A DNA stretch of 64,000 bases from an uncultured Bradyrhizobium sp. (GCF_936943645.1 NZ_CAKZJO010000080.1:1-64000); one strand, 5' to 3'. Shown: positions 18,627 to 28,036, counted from the first letter of the stretch. The notes: a model not told the origin generated them from the sequence alone. A program made the numbers and translations.

Positions 18627-20231
18627 TCACATCCTGAACAGGCCGAATTTCGTCGGTTCGATCGGCGCATTCGATGCCGCCGAGAGGCCAAGGCCGAGCA
18701 CGAGGCGCGTGTCGGCGGGGTCGATCACGCCGTCGTCCCAGAGGCGCGCGGTCGCATAATAAGGATGCCCCTGGCTCTCATATTGAGCGCGGATGGGCTC
18801 GCGGAACTTGTCTTCCTCGTCCTTGGACCAGCTGTCGCCCTTGGCTTCGATATTGTCGCGCCGGACCTGGCTCAGCACCATCGAGGCCTGCTCGCCGCCC
18901 ATGACGGAGATGCGCGCGTTCGGCCACATCCAGAGGAAGCGCGGCGAGTAGGCGCGGCCGCACATGCCGTAATTGCCGGCGCCGTAGGAGCCGCCGATCA
19001 CGACGGTGAACTTCGGCACCGACGCGGTCGCGACCGCCGTCACCAGCTTGGCGCCGTCGCGCGCGATGCCGCCGGCCTCGTATTTCTTGCCGACCATGAA
19101 GCCGGTGATGTTCTGCAGGAACACCAGCGGAATGCCGCGCTGGCAGCATAGCTCGATGAAATGCGCGCCCTTCAGCGAGCTTTCGCTGAACAGGATGCCG
19201 TTGTTGGCGATGATGCCGACCGGATAGCCCCAGATATGGGCGAAGCCGCAAACAAGGGTCGTGCCGTAGAGCTTCTTGAACTCGTCGAACTCGGAGCCGT
19301 CGACCACGCGGGCGATGATGTCGCGCACGTCGAACGGCTTGCGGCCATCGACCGGCACCACGCCGTAGATCTCCTCCGCCGCGAACAGCGGATCGCGGGG
19401 CGTGTGCATGTTGAGGTTCGGCCGCGTGGACGGCTTCAACGTGCCGACGATGCGGCGGGCAATCCCGATCGCATGGGCATCGTTCTGGGCGTAATGATCG
19501 GTCACACCCGATTGCCGCGAATGCACGTCGGCGCCGCCGAGCTCTTCCGCACTCACGACCTCGCCGGTCGCGGCCTTCACCAGCGGCGGGCCGCCGAGGA
19601 AGATCGTGCCCTGGTTGCGCACGATGATGCTCTCGTCCGACATCGCCGGGACATAGGCGCCGCCGGCGGTGCAGGAGCCCATCACGATCGCGATCTGCGG
19701 AATGCCCTGCGACGACATCTGCGCCTGGTTGAAGAAGATGCGGCCGAAGTGGCGCTCGTCCGGGAAGATCTCGTCCTGCAGCGGCAGGAACGCGCCGCCG
19801 GAATCCACCATGTAGACGCAGGGCAGATTGTTCTGCCGCGCGATGTCTTGCGCCCGCAGATGCTTCTTCACGGTCATCGGGTAATAGGTGCCGCCCTTGA
19901 TGGTGGCATCGTTGGCGACGATCACGCACTCCCGCCCCGAGATGCGTCCCACGCCCGTGACGACGCTCGCCGAATGCACGTCGCCGCCATAGAGGCCGTA
20001 GGCCGCGAGCGGCGACAGCTCCAGGAACGAGGTGCCGGGATCGACCAGGAGGTCGACGCGTTCTCGCGCCAGCATCTTGCCGCGCGAGGTATGGCGGTTG
20101 CGCGAGGCCTCGCCGCCGCCGCCGGCGACCTGGCTGAGTTTTTCACGCAAGTCGGCCACGAGACTGCGCATGGCCTCGGAATTGCGCGCGAAATCTGATG
20201 ACGACGGATCGATGCTGGAATGAAGCGGCAT
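18627..20231 (-). CDS. methylcrotonyl-CoA carboxylase beta subunit
   Basis: 534-residue carboxyltransferase starting MPLHSSIDPSSSDFARN; the start at 20231 is preferred over the longer Arg-rich frame. Crotonase-like halves are visible: SRGKMLARERVDLLVDPGTSF early, VMGSCTAGGAYVPAMSDE (N-terminal oxyanion region), FLQNITGFMVGKKYE and IGGSYGAGNYGMCGRAYSPRF (C-terminal half). It transfers CO2 from biotin to 3-methylcrotonyl-CoA. Encoded 23 bases after the isovaleryl-CoA dehydrogenase gene and 4 bases before the alpha subunit. Confidence 0.95.
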   Translation of the reverse strand: MPLHSSIDPSSSDFARNSEAMRSLVADLREKLSQVAGGGGEASRNRHTSRGKMLARERVDLLVDPGTSFLELSPLAAYGLYGGDVHSASVVTGVGRISGRECVIVANDATIKGGTYYPMTVKKHLRAQDIARQNNLPCVYMVDSGGAFLPLQDEIFPDERHFGRIFFNQAQMSSQGIPQIAIVMGSCTAGGAYVPAMSDESIIVRNQGTIFLGGPPLVKAATGEVVSAEELGGADVHSRQSGVTDHYAQNDAHAIGIARRIVGTLKPSTRPNLNMHTPRDPLFAAEEIYGVVPVDGRKPFDVRDIIARVVDGSEFDEFKKLYGTTLVCGFAHIWGYPVGIIANNGILFSESSLKGAHFIELCCQRGIPLVFLQNITGFMVGKKYEAGGIARDGAKLVTAVATASVPKFTVVIGGSYGAGNYGMCGRAYSPRFLWMWPNARISVMGGEQASMVLSQVRRDNIEAKGDSWSKDEEDKFREPIRAQYESQGHPYYATARLWDDGVIDPADTRLVLGLGLSAASNAPIEPTKFGLFRM

Positions 20232-20254
20232 GATGTTTCCAATGAGATGAACGT

Positions 20255-21427
20255 TTAAGCCGTCTCGGCCATCAGCTCGCGGCCGATCAGCATGCGGCGG
20301 ACTTCGGACGTCCCCGCGCCGATCTCGTACAGCTTGGCGTCGCGCCAGAGCCGCCCGACCGGGAATTCGCTGGTGTAGCCGACGCCGCCGAGCGCCTGGA
20401 TCGCCTCGCCGGCCATCCACGTCGCTTTCTCCGCGGAATAGAGGATCGCGGCCGCGGCATCCTTGCGAAGGGTCCGCGCGTGGTCGGCGCGGTCGCAGGC
20501 CTTGCCCACGGCATAGACATAAGCGCGCGTGGCCTGCCAGGTTGCATACATGTCGGCGAGCTTGCCCTGCATCAGCTGGAAGTCGCCGATCGGCTGGCCG
20601 AACTGCTTGCGCTCGTGCATGTAGGGCACGACCGCGTCCATGCAGGCCGCCATGATCCCGAGAGGGCCTCCCGAGAGCACCGCGCGCTCATAGTCGAGGC
20701 CGGACATCAGCACCTTGACGCCCTCGCCCACCTTGCCCATCACGTTCTCCTCGGGCACCTCGCACTCGTCGAAGAACAAGGGATAGGTGTTGGAGCCGCG
20801 CATGCCGAGCTTGTCGAGATGCTGGCCATGGGTGAAGCCCTTGAACCCCTTCTCGACCAGGAAGGCGGTCATGCCGCGCGGGCCGGCCTCGGGATCGGTC
20901 TTGGCGTAGACCACCAGCACGTCGGCATCGCCGCCATTGGTGATCCACATCTTCGAGCCGTTGAGCACGTAGCGGTCGCCGCGCTTGTCGGCGCGCAGCT
21001 TCATCGAGACCACGTCGGAGCCGGCGCCCGGCTCGGACATCGCGAGGGCACCGACATATTCGCCGGAGATCAGTTTGGGCAGATAGCGCTGGCGCTGCGC
21101 GTCGTTGCCGTTGCGGCGGATCTGGTTGACGCAGAGATTGGAATGGGCGCCGTAGGACAGGCCGACCGCGGCCGAGCCGCGCGAAATTTCTTCCATCGCG
21201 ACGATATGGGCGAGATAGCCCATGCTGGAGCCGCCATATTGCTCCGGCGCGGTCATGCCGAGCAGGCCGAGATCGCCAAAGCGCTTCCAGAGGTCGGTCG
21301 GGAACAGATTGGCCTTCTCGATCTCGGCGGCGCGCGGCGTGATTTCCGCCTCTACGAAGGCGCGGAGCGTGTCGCGCAGCATGCCGATGTCTTCGCCCAG
21401 ATCGAAGTCGATGCTCGGGATGTTCAA
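20255..21427 (-). CDS. isovaleryl-CoA dehydrogenase
   Basis: 390-residue FAD flavoprotein of the acyl-CoA dehydrogenase family, oxidising isovaleryl-CoA to 3-methylcrotonyl-CoA. Signatures: ALAMSEPGAGSDVVSMK and MWITNGG in the beta domain, and LYEIGAGTSEVRRMLIGREL at the C-terminus. The glutamate in LDYERAVLSGGPLG (E247) sits where isovaleryl-CoA dehydrogenases keep their catalytic base, on helix G rather than at the short-chain enzyme position, which supports the substrate call. First gene of the leucine operon, divergent from an AraC regulator. Confidence 0.94.
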   Translation of the reverse strand: MNIPSIDFDLGEDIGMLRDTLRAFVEAEITPRAAEIEKANLFPTDLWKRFGDLGLLGMTAPEQYGGSSMGYLAHIVAMEEISRGSAAVGLSYGAHSNLCVNQIRRNGNDAQRQRYLPKLISGEYVGALAMSEPGAGSDVVSMKLRADKRGDRYVLNGSKMWITNGGDADVLVVYAKTDPEAGPRGMTAFLVEKGFKGFTHGQHLDKLGMRGSNTYPLFFDECEVPEENVMGKVGEGVKVLMSGLDYERAVLSGGPLGIMAACMDAVVPYMHERKQFGQPIGDFQLMQGKLADMYATWQATRAYVYAVGKACDRADHARTLRKDAAAAILYSAEKATWMAGEAIQALGGVGYTSEFPVGRLWRDAKLYEIGAGTSEVRRMLIGRELMAETA

Positions 21428-21502
21428 GGCGATTCCTCCCTATTTTGGGGTCCGAACCTAGCGGGCCCGGAGCCCTCTTGCGGTCGAAAAGGTTGCATTT
21501 TC

Positions 21503-21516
21503 CGCCAAACTTGGCG
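21503..21516. promoter_or_regulatory. candidate operator between the leucine operon and araC-type gene
   Basis: CGCCAA-AC-TTGGCG, a 6-bp inverted repeat with two central bases, inside the 123-base divergent promoter region. It is flanked on both sides by TTTTCC. Position suggests a binding site for the divergent AraC regulator; not verified. Confidence 0.35.
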
Positions 21517-21550
21517 AGGATTTTCCGGAAGGAATTCCCTGGGGTTCGCA

Positions 21551-22579
21551 ATGCCTTTTCAAGTCGCAACCGCGATCCCGCGCCGCGCCGTCACCCCTGC
21601 CGCGTTCGTCCGCGGTGTGGTCGCCGCCTATGCGCGATACGGACTGGACCCGGCTGAAGCCTTGCAGCGGGGCCAGATAGCGCCAGACCTTGTCAATTCT
21701 CCGGACGGACGGGTCACGGCCGCCCAGTTCGAGGCGCTGGCGGGCCACGCCATGCGCGAGCTCGACGACGAGGCGCTCGGCTGGTTCTCGCGGCGCCTGC
21801 CCTTCGGCACCTACGGCATGCTGTGCCGCGCCTCGATCACCGCGCCGACGCTGGAGGTCGCGCTCAAGCGCTGGTGCCGGCACCACCGCCTGCTCACCGA
21901 GGACGTGCGGCTCGATCTCGAGGTCGGCGAGGAGACCGCGACGGTGACCATTCGCGAGCTGCGCGACCTCGGCGCGTTCCGCGAATTCTGCCTGGTCACC
22001 CTGCTCCGCTACGTGCTCGGCTTCTCCTGCTGGGCGGTGGATTCCAGGATCGCGCTCCGCGCCGCCGAATTTCCGTTTTCCGAGCCCGGCCACGTCTCGG
22101 TCTATCCGACCATCTTCTCACGCACCATCCGCTTCGATGCGGCTCACGCGGCCATCGTCTTCGACAAGCACTATCTCTCGCTGCCGCTCACGCGCAGTCC
22201 CGTCGATCTCGACAACATGCTCAAGGGCGCGCTCAGGCTGACGGTGCTTCCCTATCGGCGCGACCGGTTGCTGGTCGAGCGGGTCCGCCGCGTGCTGCGC
22301 AATGCGCGCGGGCGAAGTCTCGGCGCCGAAGATGTCGCAAGCGAGCTCGCGCTTTCAACGCGCACCATGCATCGGCGCCTGCGCGAGGAATCGACCTCGT
22401 TGCGCGACCTCAAGGAAGAGGCAAAATTCGAATTGGCCAAGCAGGAGCTGATGCGCGGCCGCACGCCGATCAAGCGGATCGCCGAGATCGCCGGCTTCCG
22501 CAACGAGAAGAGTTTTTCCCGCGCCTTCCGCACCTGGACCGGCGCAAGCCCGCGCGAGTTTCGCGGGCGGTACCGTTAG
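21551..22579 (+). CDS. AraC family transcriptional regulator
   Basis: 342 residues starting MPFQVATAIPRR. The N-terminal domain (about residues 20-210) is of the arabinose-binding-like type found in OruR/ArgR-like AraC regulators; the C-terminal domain holds two helix-turn-helices (LALSTRTMHRRLREE and the diagnostic IAEIAGFRNEKSFSRAF, then GASPREFRGRYR). Divergent transcription from the leucine catabolic operon makes it the likely regulator of that operon (inference). The open frame extends far upstream through the dehydrogenase gene antisense and is not used. Confidence 0.9.
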   Translation: MPFQVATAIPRRAVTPAAFVRGVVAAYARYGLDPAEALQRGQIAPDLVNSPDGRVTAAQFEALAGHAMRELDDEALGWFSRRLPFGTYGMLCRASITAPTLEVALKRWCRHHRLLTEDVRLDLEVGEETATVTIRELRDLGAFREFCLVTLLRYVLGFSCWAVDSRIALRAAEFPFSEPGHVSVYPTIFSRTIRFDAAHAAIVFDKHYLSLPLTRSPVDLDNMLKGALRLTVLPYRRDRLLVERVRRVLRNARGRSLGAEDVASELALSTRTMHRRLREESTSLRDLKEEAKFELAKQELMRGRTPIKRIAEIAGFRNEKSFSRAFRTWTGASPREFRGRYR

Positions 22580-22625
22580 GACGGCATGGAAGCGAGCGCC
22601 GTGAAGCGTCGTGCCCCCCAGAACG

Positions 22626-22661
22626 TTTACGGCCTCCGGGATCACTCCCGAAGGCCGTAAA
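22626..22661. terminator. inverted repeat between convergent genes
   Basis: 15-base arms TTTACGGCCTCCGGG / CCCGAAGGCCGTAAA (one mismatch) with a 6-base loop, between the convergent AraC regulator and DUF3551 genes. Probable shared terminator stem; the T-run is weak on both strands. Confidence 0.6.
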
Positions 22662-22688
22662 GGTCGAAACCACCAGACTTAACCCTGA

Positions 22689-22985
22689 TCAATTCGAGTT
22701 GGTCTGGCCGCCCGAGCGGAGCTTGCCGCGCGACTGCGAATGCTTCGGCTGATAGGCGAGAGAATCGCTCGCGCTCTTCCCACCACTCTGCGCGCACGTG
22801 CCGCCGATACCGCCGGCAGCGGCGCGGCAGGCGTCCATCGTCGGATAGCCGCAGCCGTGAGCGGCCTGCGCGCCGTTGGTGATGCAAAAATCTTCCGCTT
22901 TCGCAGTCGGTGCCGTCAGCACCAGAAACGCAGACGCAAACAGCGTTGCGGCGGAAACTGCGAACGTCTTCGAAACCGAGGTCAT
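22689..22985 (-). CDS. DUF3551 family exported protein
   Basis: 98 residues: signal peptide (KTFAVSAATLFASAFLVL...AKA) and a cysteine-rich core with CITNGAQAAHGCGYPTMDAC and GTC, the pattern of DUF3551, a small periplasmic family expanded in Bradyrhizobium. Four Cys probably form two disulfides. The tail is polar and low complexity. Confidence 0.85.
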   Translation of the reverse strand: MTSVSKTFAVSAATLFASAFLVLTAPTAKAEDFCITNGAQAAHGCGYPTMDACRAAAGGIGGTCAQSGGKSASDSLAYQPKHSQSRGKLRSGGQTNSN

Positions 22986-23258
22986 GTTGTCTTATCCTAG
23001 TTAAGGAGTCCCACATTGAGCTCCCGACGCGCGATGCGCGTTGCGCGTTGAGGCTCATAACCCCGCATGTAAGCCAACCACTGGAACCATCAATCACGGT
23101 TCAGCGCATTGCAGGGATGTGATAATCACATTTCTCAGTTAGGTGATTTAATCAGCATTATAATGCCGACAAGACATGCTTCCGCGGCGTGCAGGTCGAG
23201 GATCGCCTCCAACTCGGTCGCAATTGATTCAAATGCAGGCCGCGGGCGGCGTGACCTG

Positions 23259-23765
23259 CTAACCGACAGACGCTGTCGCGGCGTCCTGCAACGGCAGCGG
23301 CACATCCTTGGCAACTCCGAGCACCGGGAAGCTTCGCACGTTCTTCACGTCGGGCATTGCCGCGAAGTGCAGAAGCTGCTGGCGCATGCTCTCCACGCTC
23401 GGCGCCACGCATTTCAGGAGATAGTCGGTGTCGCCGGAAATCCGCCAGCATTGCTGGATGCGCGGGATCGCTGATATCGAGCTCTCGAACGCCTCCAGCA
23501 CCGGTTGGGCCTGGCTGCCGAGCTGGATCGAGACGAACGAGACGACTTCATAGCCCAGCCACCGCTCGTCGATGACGGCGCGCACCGCCCGGATCACGCC
23601 GCGGCTGAACAGCGATTTCAGCCGCCGCAGGCAGTTCGGCGCGGACACGCCGACGCGCAGCGCCAGCTCGTTGTTGCGAACCCGTCCGTCCTGCTGCAGT
23701 TCGGAGAGAATCTTCAGATCGACGCTGTCGAGCTGGTCACGCCCGGCCATCCCCCACCTCGCCAT
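23259..23765 (-). CDS. Lrp/AsnC family transcriptional regulator
   Basis: 168 residues; N-terminal winged HTH beginning LDSVDLKILSELQQDGRVRN with recognition helix near SAPNCLRRLKSLFSRGVI, then the RAM effector domain (VSFVSIQLG..., RISGDTDYLLKCV). An Lrp-type feast/famine regulator controlling amino-acid-related genes; the target is not evident from neighbours. An ATG five codons in (23750) is an alternative start. Confidence 0.92.
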   Translation of the reverse strand: MARWGMAGRDQLDSVDLKILSELQQDGRVRNNELALRVGVSAPNCLRRLKSLFSRGVIRAVRAVIDERWLGYEVVSFVSIQLGSQAQPVLEAFESSISAIPRIQQCWRISGDTDYLLKCVAPSVESMRQQLLHFAAMPDVKNVRSFPVLGVAKDVPLPLQDAATASVG

Positions 23766-23860
23766 GGTCCTGTCCTGCGCGGCAGCGAAGCATGGAGCGG
23801 AATGGCTGCCAAGGGCTGTTAAGGGCTGTCAGCAACCGCTCGACCGATTGGGGGGCGAGT

Positions 23861-24547
23861 TCACCGAGGGCTAGGCCTCCGAACGCGCGCAGGCTTGGGA
23901 GTTATCGCATCCTTGTCGCCCTCCACGCTCTCGAAGCGACGCAAGATCATTCGCCAATTGTTGTGCTCGTCGCCTCGCAGGTTGAGCGGCGGACATTTGA
24001 GCACCGCTTCCATGACTTCGGCAGCCGATCGGAGATACTCCACCGTGTCCCTCCTGTCCTCGAGCATCGGCGGACGTGCGTATGAACCACTGATGCTGAA
24101 TTCGAACCGCACGGTGATGTCGGGGCCCTTTTCGCGAGCAGGCACGCAATCGTCAAAGTGCTTGTCGATGGCAGCCTTCATCTCTTCATTCAGTTTCGGC
24201 ACGGGGTGAAAGATGAAGGGCTGTATCTTGTTCCCGTAGGCAAACTTCTCCGCCGGATAATATTGATAGGGCTCGCACGCCCGAATCCGGTTCATCGCCC
24301 CGCGCACGTCTTCTCGAAACTCGTCGTTGTCGACCGGGGCGACCACTTCCGGCTCGCCGACGATCATGCCTTTGTCGTCGGTGACCACCTTGATGGTGAC
24401 GGTATAGGTCTTCGTCGCGTACCTCAGGCACCGATTGAAGCGCGCGGTGTTCGCAGCGATCTCTCCAGGAGTGGGCGGATTGGGCTGAGATACGCCGGCG
24501 AGCGCGGGAGACGATGCCAAAAGCAAAATCAGAAAAAGAGGTCTCAT
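23861..24547 (-). CDS. exported TolA/TonB C-terminal-like protein
   Basis: 228 residues starting MRPLFLILLLASSPALAGVSQ, a clear signal peptide. The segment from about residue 45 (KTYTVTIKVVTDDKGMIVGEPEV...AMNRIRACEPY) resembles the TolA C-terminal domain: two strands, then a helix ending in a Cys-Pro-like CEPY. The C-terminus ends in a basic PKPARVRRPSPR tail. Periplasmic envelope protein by inference; the transmembrane and long-helix parts of real TolA are missing. Confidence 0.65.
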   Translation of the reverse strand: MRPLFLILLLASSPALAGVSQPNPPTPGEIAANTARFNRCLRYATKTYTVTIKVVTDDKGMIVGEPEVVAPVDNDEFREDVRGAMNRIRACEPYQYYPAEKFAYGNKIQPFIFHPVPKLNEEMKAAIDKHFDDCVPAREKGPDITVRFEFSISGSYARPPMLEDRRDTVEYLRSAAEVMEAVLKCPPLNLRGDEHNNWRMILRRFESVEGDKDAITPKPARVRRPSPR

Positions 24548-24808
24548 ATAGCCGTCCGAGATTTCAATATCCCGGCGAGAATAACTTCCGGTTGTCCGAG
24601 GGTCTAGCAAAGCGTCGGGCCGCTTGGGCGACCTGGGCTAGCCTGGCGGCAGGGATGCCACTTGGATCGCACACGTACCTGGCGACACCAGCAGCCGCGC
24701 CTTATCCGCCTGGAAAAGGGGAAGATTGGCTTCGGGCTGCCTTCCAGTCCACGACGGATACGTGTCTTCGCCCGGCAGCGCGATCGGCCAGGGACGTTCG
24801 GTTCGGCC

Positions 24809-25114
24809 TCAATGCGTCCAGGGTTCGCCGCGGCGGAACGAGAAATTGTCGGCATAGGCCACCGGGCGGCGGATCGAATCCTGGGGCTCGATGACCTGGT
24901 AGGCGATGCCCTTGCGCTCGCAATAGGCGACCGCCTCTTCCTTGCTGTGGAAGCGCAGCGTGATCTGCTGCTTCATGTCCCCCGACGAGGTCCAGCCCAT
25001 CAGCGGCTCGACCGAGCGCGGCTGCTCCGGCTCGTAGTCCAGCTGCCATTCCTTCGTCTTGGACCGGCCGGATTGCATCGCGTTCTTGGCGGGCTTGAAA
25101 ATGCGTGCGGTCAT
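24809..25114 (-). CDS. NADH-ubiquinone oxidoreductase 18 kDa-like subunit (NDUFS4 family)
   Basis: 101 residues starting MTARIFKPAKNAMQSG. The conserved region W(Q)LDYEPEQPRSVEPLMGWTSSGD, then FHSKEEAVAYCERKGIAYQV and the C-terminal YADNFSFRR, match the ETC complex I subunit conserved region of alphaproteobacteria and mitochondria. It is an accessory subunit of complex I at the inner membrane, encoded away from the nuo operon as is usual. Confidence 0.92.
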   Translation of the reverse strand: MTARIFKPAKNAMQSGRSKTKEWQLDYEPEQPRSVEPLMGWTSSGDMKQQITLRFHSKEEAVAYCERKGIAYQVIEPQDSIRRPVAYADNFSFRRGEPWTH

Positions 25115-25370
25115 GGGATGGTCCGGGCCTCGTTTTTCGACTTTTCGTTCGATTTCGATGCGTCAGGGTGGCAGTTGGTGCAAACCTCGGGGATAGTATA
25201 GAGACACCGGTTGGGACTGATTGGTGATTCCGGACCCGTAGCCTCTGCGACGGTATAGTCATTATGCTGCACCGTGACAATTGCGTACCCGCCTTCCGCG
25301 CCGGGATCCCGCCCGGCGGCACTGCATCCCCGACTTCAGCCTGCCCGCCCCTTTCGAGAGCTCTCCTCGC

Positions 25371-26546
25371 ATGGCCTTCCTGAACATCAACGCCACGCTC
25401 CCCGAAAAGGGCCGTGACCTCCGGCTCGACCTGTTTCGCGGCGTCGCGAACTGGGCGATCTTCCTCGACCACATCCCCGACAACGTCGTGAACTGGATCA
25501 CGACGCGCAACTACGGCTTTTCCGACGCCGCCGATTTGTTCGTCTTCATCTCCGGCTACACTGCCTCGTTCGTCTATGCGCGCATGATGCTGGACCGCGG
25601 CTTCATCGTCGGCGCCACCCGGCTGACCAAGCGGGTCTGGCAGCTCTACGTCGCCCACATCATCCTGTTCGTGATCTACATCGCCTCGATCAGCTATCTG
25701 GCGCTGCGCTTCGGCGACAGCGAGATGATCAACGAGTTCAACGTCGCCGGCCTCGTCGACAACGCCACCGAGACGCTGCGCCAGGGCCTGTTCCTGCGCT
25801 TCAAGCCGCTCAATCTCGACGTGCTGCCGCTCTACATCGTGTTGATGGGCCTGTTTCCGCCGGTGCTGTGGTTCATGCTGCGCAAGCCCGACGTCACGAT
25901 GGTGCTGTCGATCGTGCTGTGGCTGGTCGCGCGCCACTTCGGCTGGAATTTGAACGCCTATCCGGCCGGCCAGTGGTACTTCAACCCGTATTGCTGGCAG
26001 GTGCTGTTCGTGTTCGGCGCCTGGTGCGCGATGGGCGGCGCGCGCCGCTCGATGACGCTGATCAACGCGCCGATCACGCTCTATCTCTGCCTCGGCTACC
26101 TCCTGTTCGCGCTGGTCATGACCATGGCCGGCCGCTTCCCCACCTTCGGCGGCATGTTCCCGGAGTGGCTGTTCGCGGCCTTCAACCCGAACGACAAGAC
26201 CAACCTCGCGCCCTACCGCTTCATCCACTTCGTCGTGATCGTGATCCTGGTGATCCGCTTCGTGCCGAAGGAGTGGCCGGGGCTCGAATGGAAGGTGTTC
26301 GATCCCCTGATCGTCTGCGGCCAGCAGTCGCTTGCCGTGTTCTGCGTCGGCGTGTTCCTGTCCTTTGTCGGCCATTTCGAGCTGTCGATGAGCTCGGGGT
26401 CGCTGTTCGCGCAGATCTTCGTCAGCATCGCCGGCATCGCGATCATGACGACGGTGGCCTATTACATCTCGTGGTCGAAGAAGCAGGACAAGCCGCTGAA
26501 GCCCCCGCCGCCCAAGCCTGCGGCAAGCGCGGCGAAGGCAGCCTGA
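25371..26546 (+). CDS. opgC: OpgC domain membrane protein (glucan succinyl/acyl-modification)
   Basis: 391 residues starting MAFLNINATLPEKGRD, about ten transmembrane helices. The opening RLDLFRGVANWAIFLDHIP is the OpgC/acyltransferase-3-like motif with a conserved His after helix 1; LFVFISGYTASFVYARMM follows. OpgC proteins add succinyl groups to osmoregulated periplasmic glucans. The C-terminus is a proline/lysine/alanine-rich tail. No glucan synthase is adjacent, so the substrate is inferred from family only. Confidence 0.88.
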   Translation: MAFLNINATLPEKGRDLRLDLFRGVANWAIFLDHIPDNVVNWITTRNYGFSDAADLFVFISGYTASFVYARMMLDRGFIVGATRLTKRVWQLYVAHIILFVIYIASISYLALRFGDSEMINEFNVAGLVDNATETLRQGLFLRFKPLNLDVLPLYIVLMGLFPPVLWFMLRKPDVTMVLSIVLWLVARHFGWNLNAYPAGQWYFNPYCWQVLFVFGAWCAMGGARRSMTLINAPITLYLCLGYLLFALVMTMAGRFPTFGGMFPEWLFAAFNPNDKTNLAPYRFIHFVVIVILVIRFVPKEWPGLEWKVFDPLIVCGQQSLAVFCVGVFLSFVGHFELSMSSGSLFAQIFVSIAGIAIMTTVAYYISWSKKQDKPLKPPPPKPAASAAKAA

Positions 26547-26713
26547 GCCGAAAAAGACCGGCGATCCGAGCGCGCCCGGCGATTGCCTCGGGGCCTGGGC
26601 GATGATCGATTGACTTGAGTCAACCAGGCGTGGCGCCGGCCGGCCTAATGTCGTCGCGACACGCGCCGCCTCACAGATGCCGGCGGCCTCCCCTCGGACA
26701 AGGCTAGAAGCAC

Positions 26714-27112
26714 ATGCCCTCTCATTTTCACGCCGTGGTATGGATCGACCATTCCCAGGCCAGGATCTTCCATCTGGGCCTGAGCGGCTCCGACGAAGTC
26801 ACGTTGCATCCGCAACTGGCAACGCGTCACCTTCATCACAAGGCCAACGCGATCGGCAGCGGCCATGCCGCCCCCGACAAGGCATTCTACACTGAGGTGA
26901 GTAAAGCCCTTGCCGATGCCGGTGAGATCCTCATCATCGGTCCGGCAAGCGCGAAGACGGAGCTGGCGAGCCACCTTCGTGCGCACGCCCCCGACGTCGC
27001 CAAGCGGATTGCCGCGGTGGAGGCGGCCGATCATCCTTCCGACGCCGAAATCATCGCCTATGCAAAGCGTCACTTCAGGCTGCCGCTGCCGCGCGTGCAG
27101 GCACCGGGATAG
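26714..27112 (+). CDS. eRF1-domain-like (translational machinery) protein
   Basis: 132 residues starting MPSHFHAVVWIDHSQARIF. The pattern His-Lys-Ala-Asn...GSGHAAPDKAFYTEVSKAL, ILIIGPASAKTELASHL and ADHPSDAEIIAYAKRHF resembles small proteobacterial proteins annotated as translational machinery or host-attachment-like, related to domain 3 of eRF1/Pelota. Actual role unknown. Confidence 0.75.
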   Translation: MPSHFHAVVWIDHSQARIFHLGLSGSDEVTLHPQLATRHLHHKANAIGSGHAAPDKAFYTEVSKALADAGEILIIGPASAKTELASHLRAHAPDVAKRIAAVEAADHPSDAEIIAYAKRHFRLPLPRVQAPG

Positions 27113-27171
27113 GCCGCGGCGTCCGCAAATGCCCCCAGGCGCGATGATGGGCGTTCCCGGCTCGTCGCGCG

Positions 27172-27366
27172 TCAGGCCGCTTCCTCGCCGTCGAACTCGG
27201 TGAACTTCTTGTAGATCCAGTCGCGGCCGTCGTGGCGGCGCCAGACCTTGCCGTACACGAGCTGACCGTTGATCGAGCGGCGCGGCACGATCACGGTCCA
27301 GAGGTGCCAGACCTCGCTCCAGGTCGATTGCGGACCGGCGGTTCGGAGATTGCGATCGAAGGACAT
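27172..27366 (-). CDS. conserved hypothetical protein, 64 aa
   Basis: Starts MSFDRNLRTAGPQSTWSEVW, with aromatic-rich VWHLWTVIVPRRSI and VWRRHDGRDWIYKKF. Soluble, no signal. The compact Trp-rich composition argues for a real gene of the Bradyrhizobium group; function unknown. Confidence 0.7.
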   Translation of the reverse strand: MSFDRNLRTAGPQSTWSEVWHLWTVIVPRRSINGQLVYGKVWRRHDGRDWIYKKFTEFDGEEAA

Positions 27367-27713
27367 GGCGTAGAACTCACTGACGCAGAACTCACTTGCG
27401 CAGAACCCAACCAGTGCGAATGCCGCGATGAATTGTGTTCCAGTGTGAGCACAGATAGCTGGCCCCGTCGGGAGCCGGGATCAATCTGATACCGATCGCC
27501 AGAGCCGCCGCAACGACCGCTCGTCCTTAACCTAACCGGTCAACCTTACTTCCCGTGGCTAACGTCCGCGGAGCGGTTGAAAGCCGGCGCCGATCAATCT
27601 AGAGTGCACACATGATTTGAGAGTGCCCGCGCCGGCTTGGGTGCGGGATTATTGATTAGCTGACGTCCAATTTTGCGATTGAATTTTCGAGAAGACTCGT
27701 CAGGGCGACCACA
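27367..27713. other. intergenic gap
   Basis: About 350 bases between the 64-aa gene and the small frame at 27714. It contains no convincing coding frame; GC is somewhat lower around 27600-27710. Nothing else recognised. Confidence 0.4.
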
Positions 27714-27872
27714 ATGAATTTGGAATGTGCACGTCTGCGCCTGGCGCTGCGATCGACGCCGCCTGCGCCGGTCAAAAGAACGCCGGCGCAAGAGCTGCCG
27801 AACGCCGCGAACGACAACCATTTGGTCTGGCCGTTCGTCCCGTTTCCGCCGGGCTGGCACGCATCGGGCTGA
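27714..27872 (+). CDS. small hypothetical protein, 52 aa
   Basis: Starts MNLECARLRLALRS and ends NHLVWPFVPFPPGWHASG. The middle contains an NAANDNH segment; N/A-rich linkers followed by an aromatic-proline tail are seen in rhizobial small proteins (recollection). No obvious ribosome-binding site. Tentative. Confidence 0.4.
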   Translation: MNLECARLRLALRSTPPAPVKRTPAQELPNAANDNHLVWPFVPFPPGWHASG

Positions 27873-28036
27873 TCGGCCGGATCTTTCGACACCGGAAAAG
27901 CGCAACGCCGCGCAAGCGGAATATCATCGCTTGGCGGCGTCCGTTTAGATATTGGGCGCTGAAATCCCCAACACACATATGTCTATGGCGACAGCCAAAG
28001 GTTCGATGACGCCCAGGTCATTCGGACCAGATTCGC

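Noticed and set aside
24702..26375. A 557-codon minus-strand frame
   Set aside because: Shadow of the OpgC gene on the opposite strand; no domain features.
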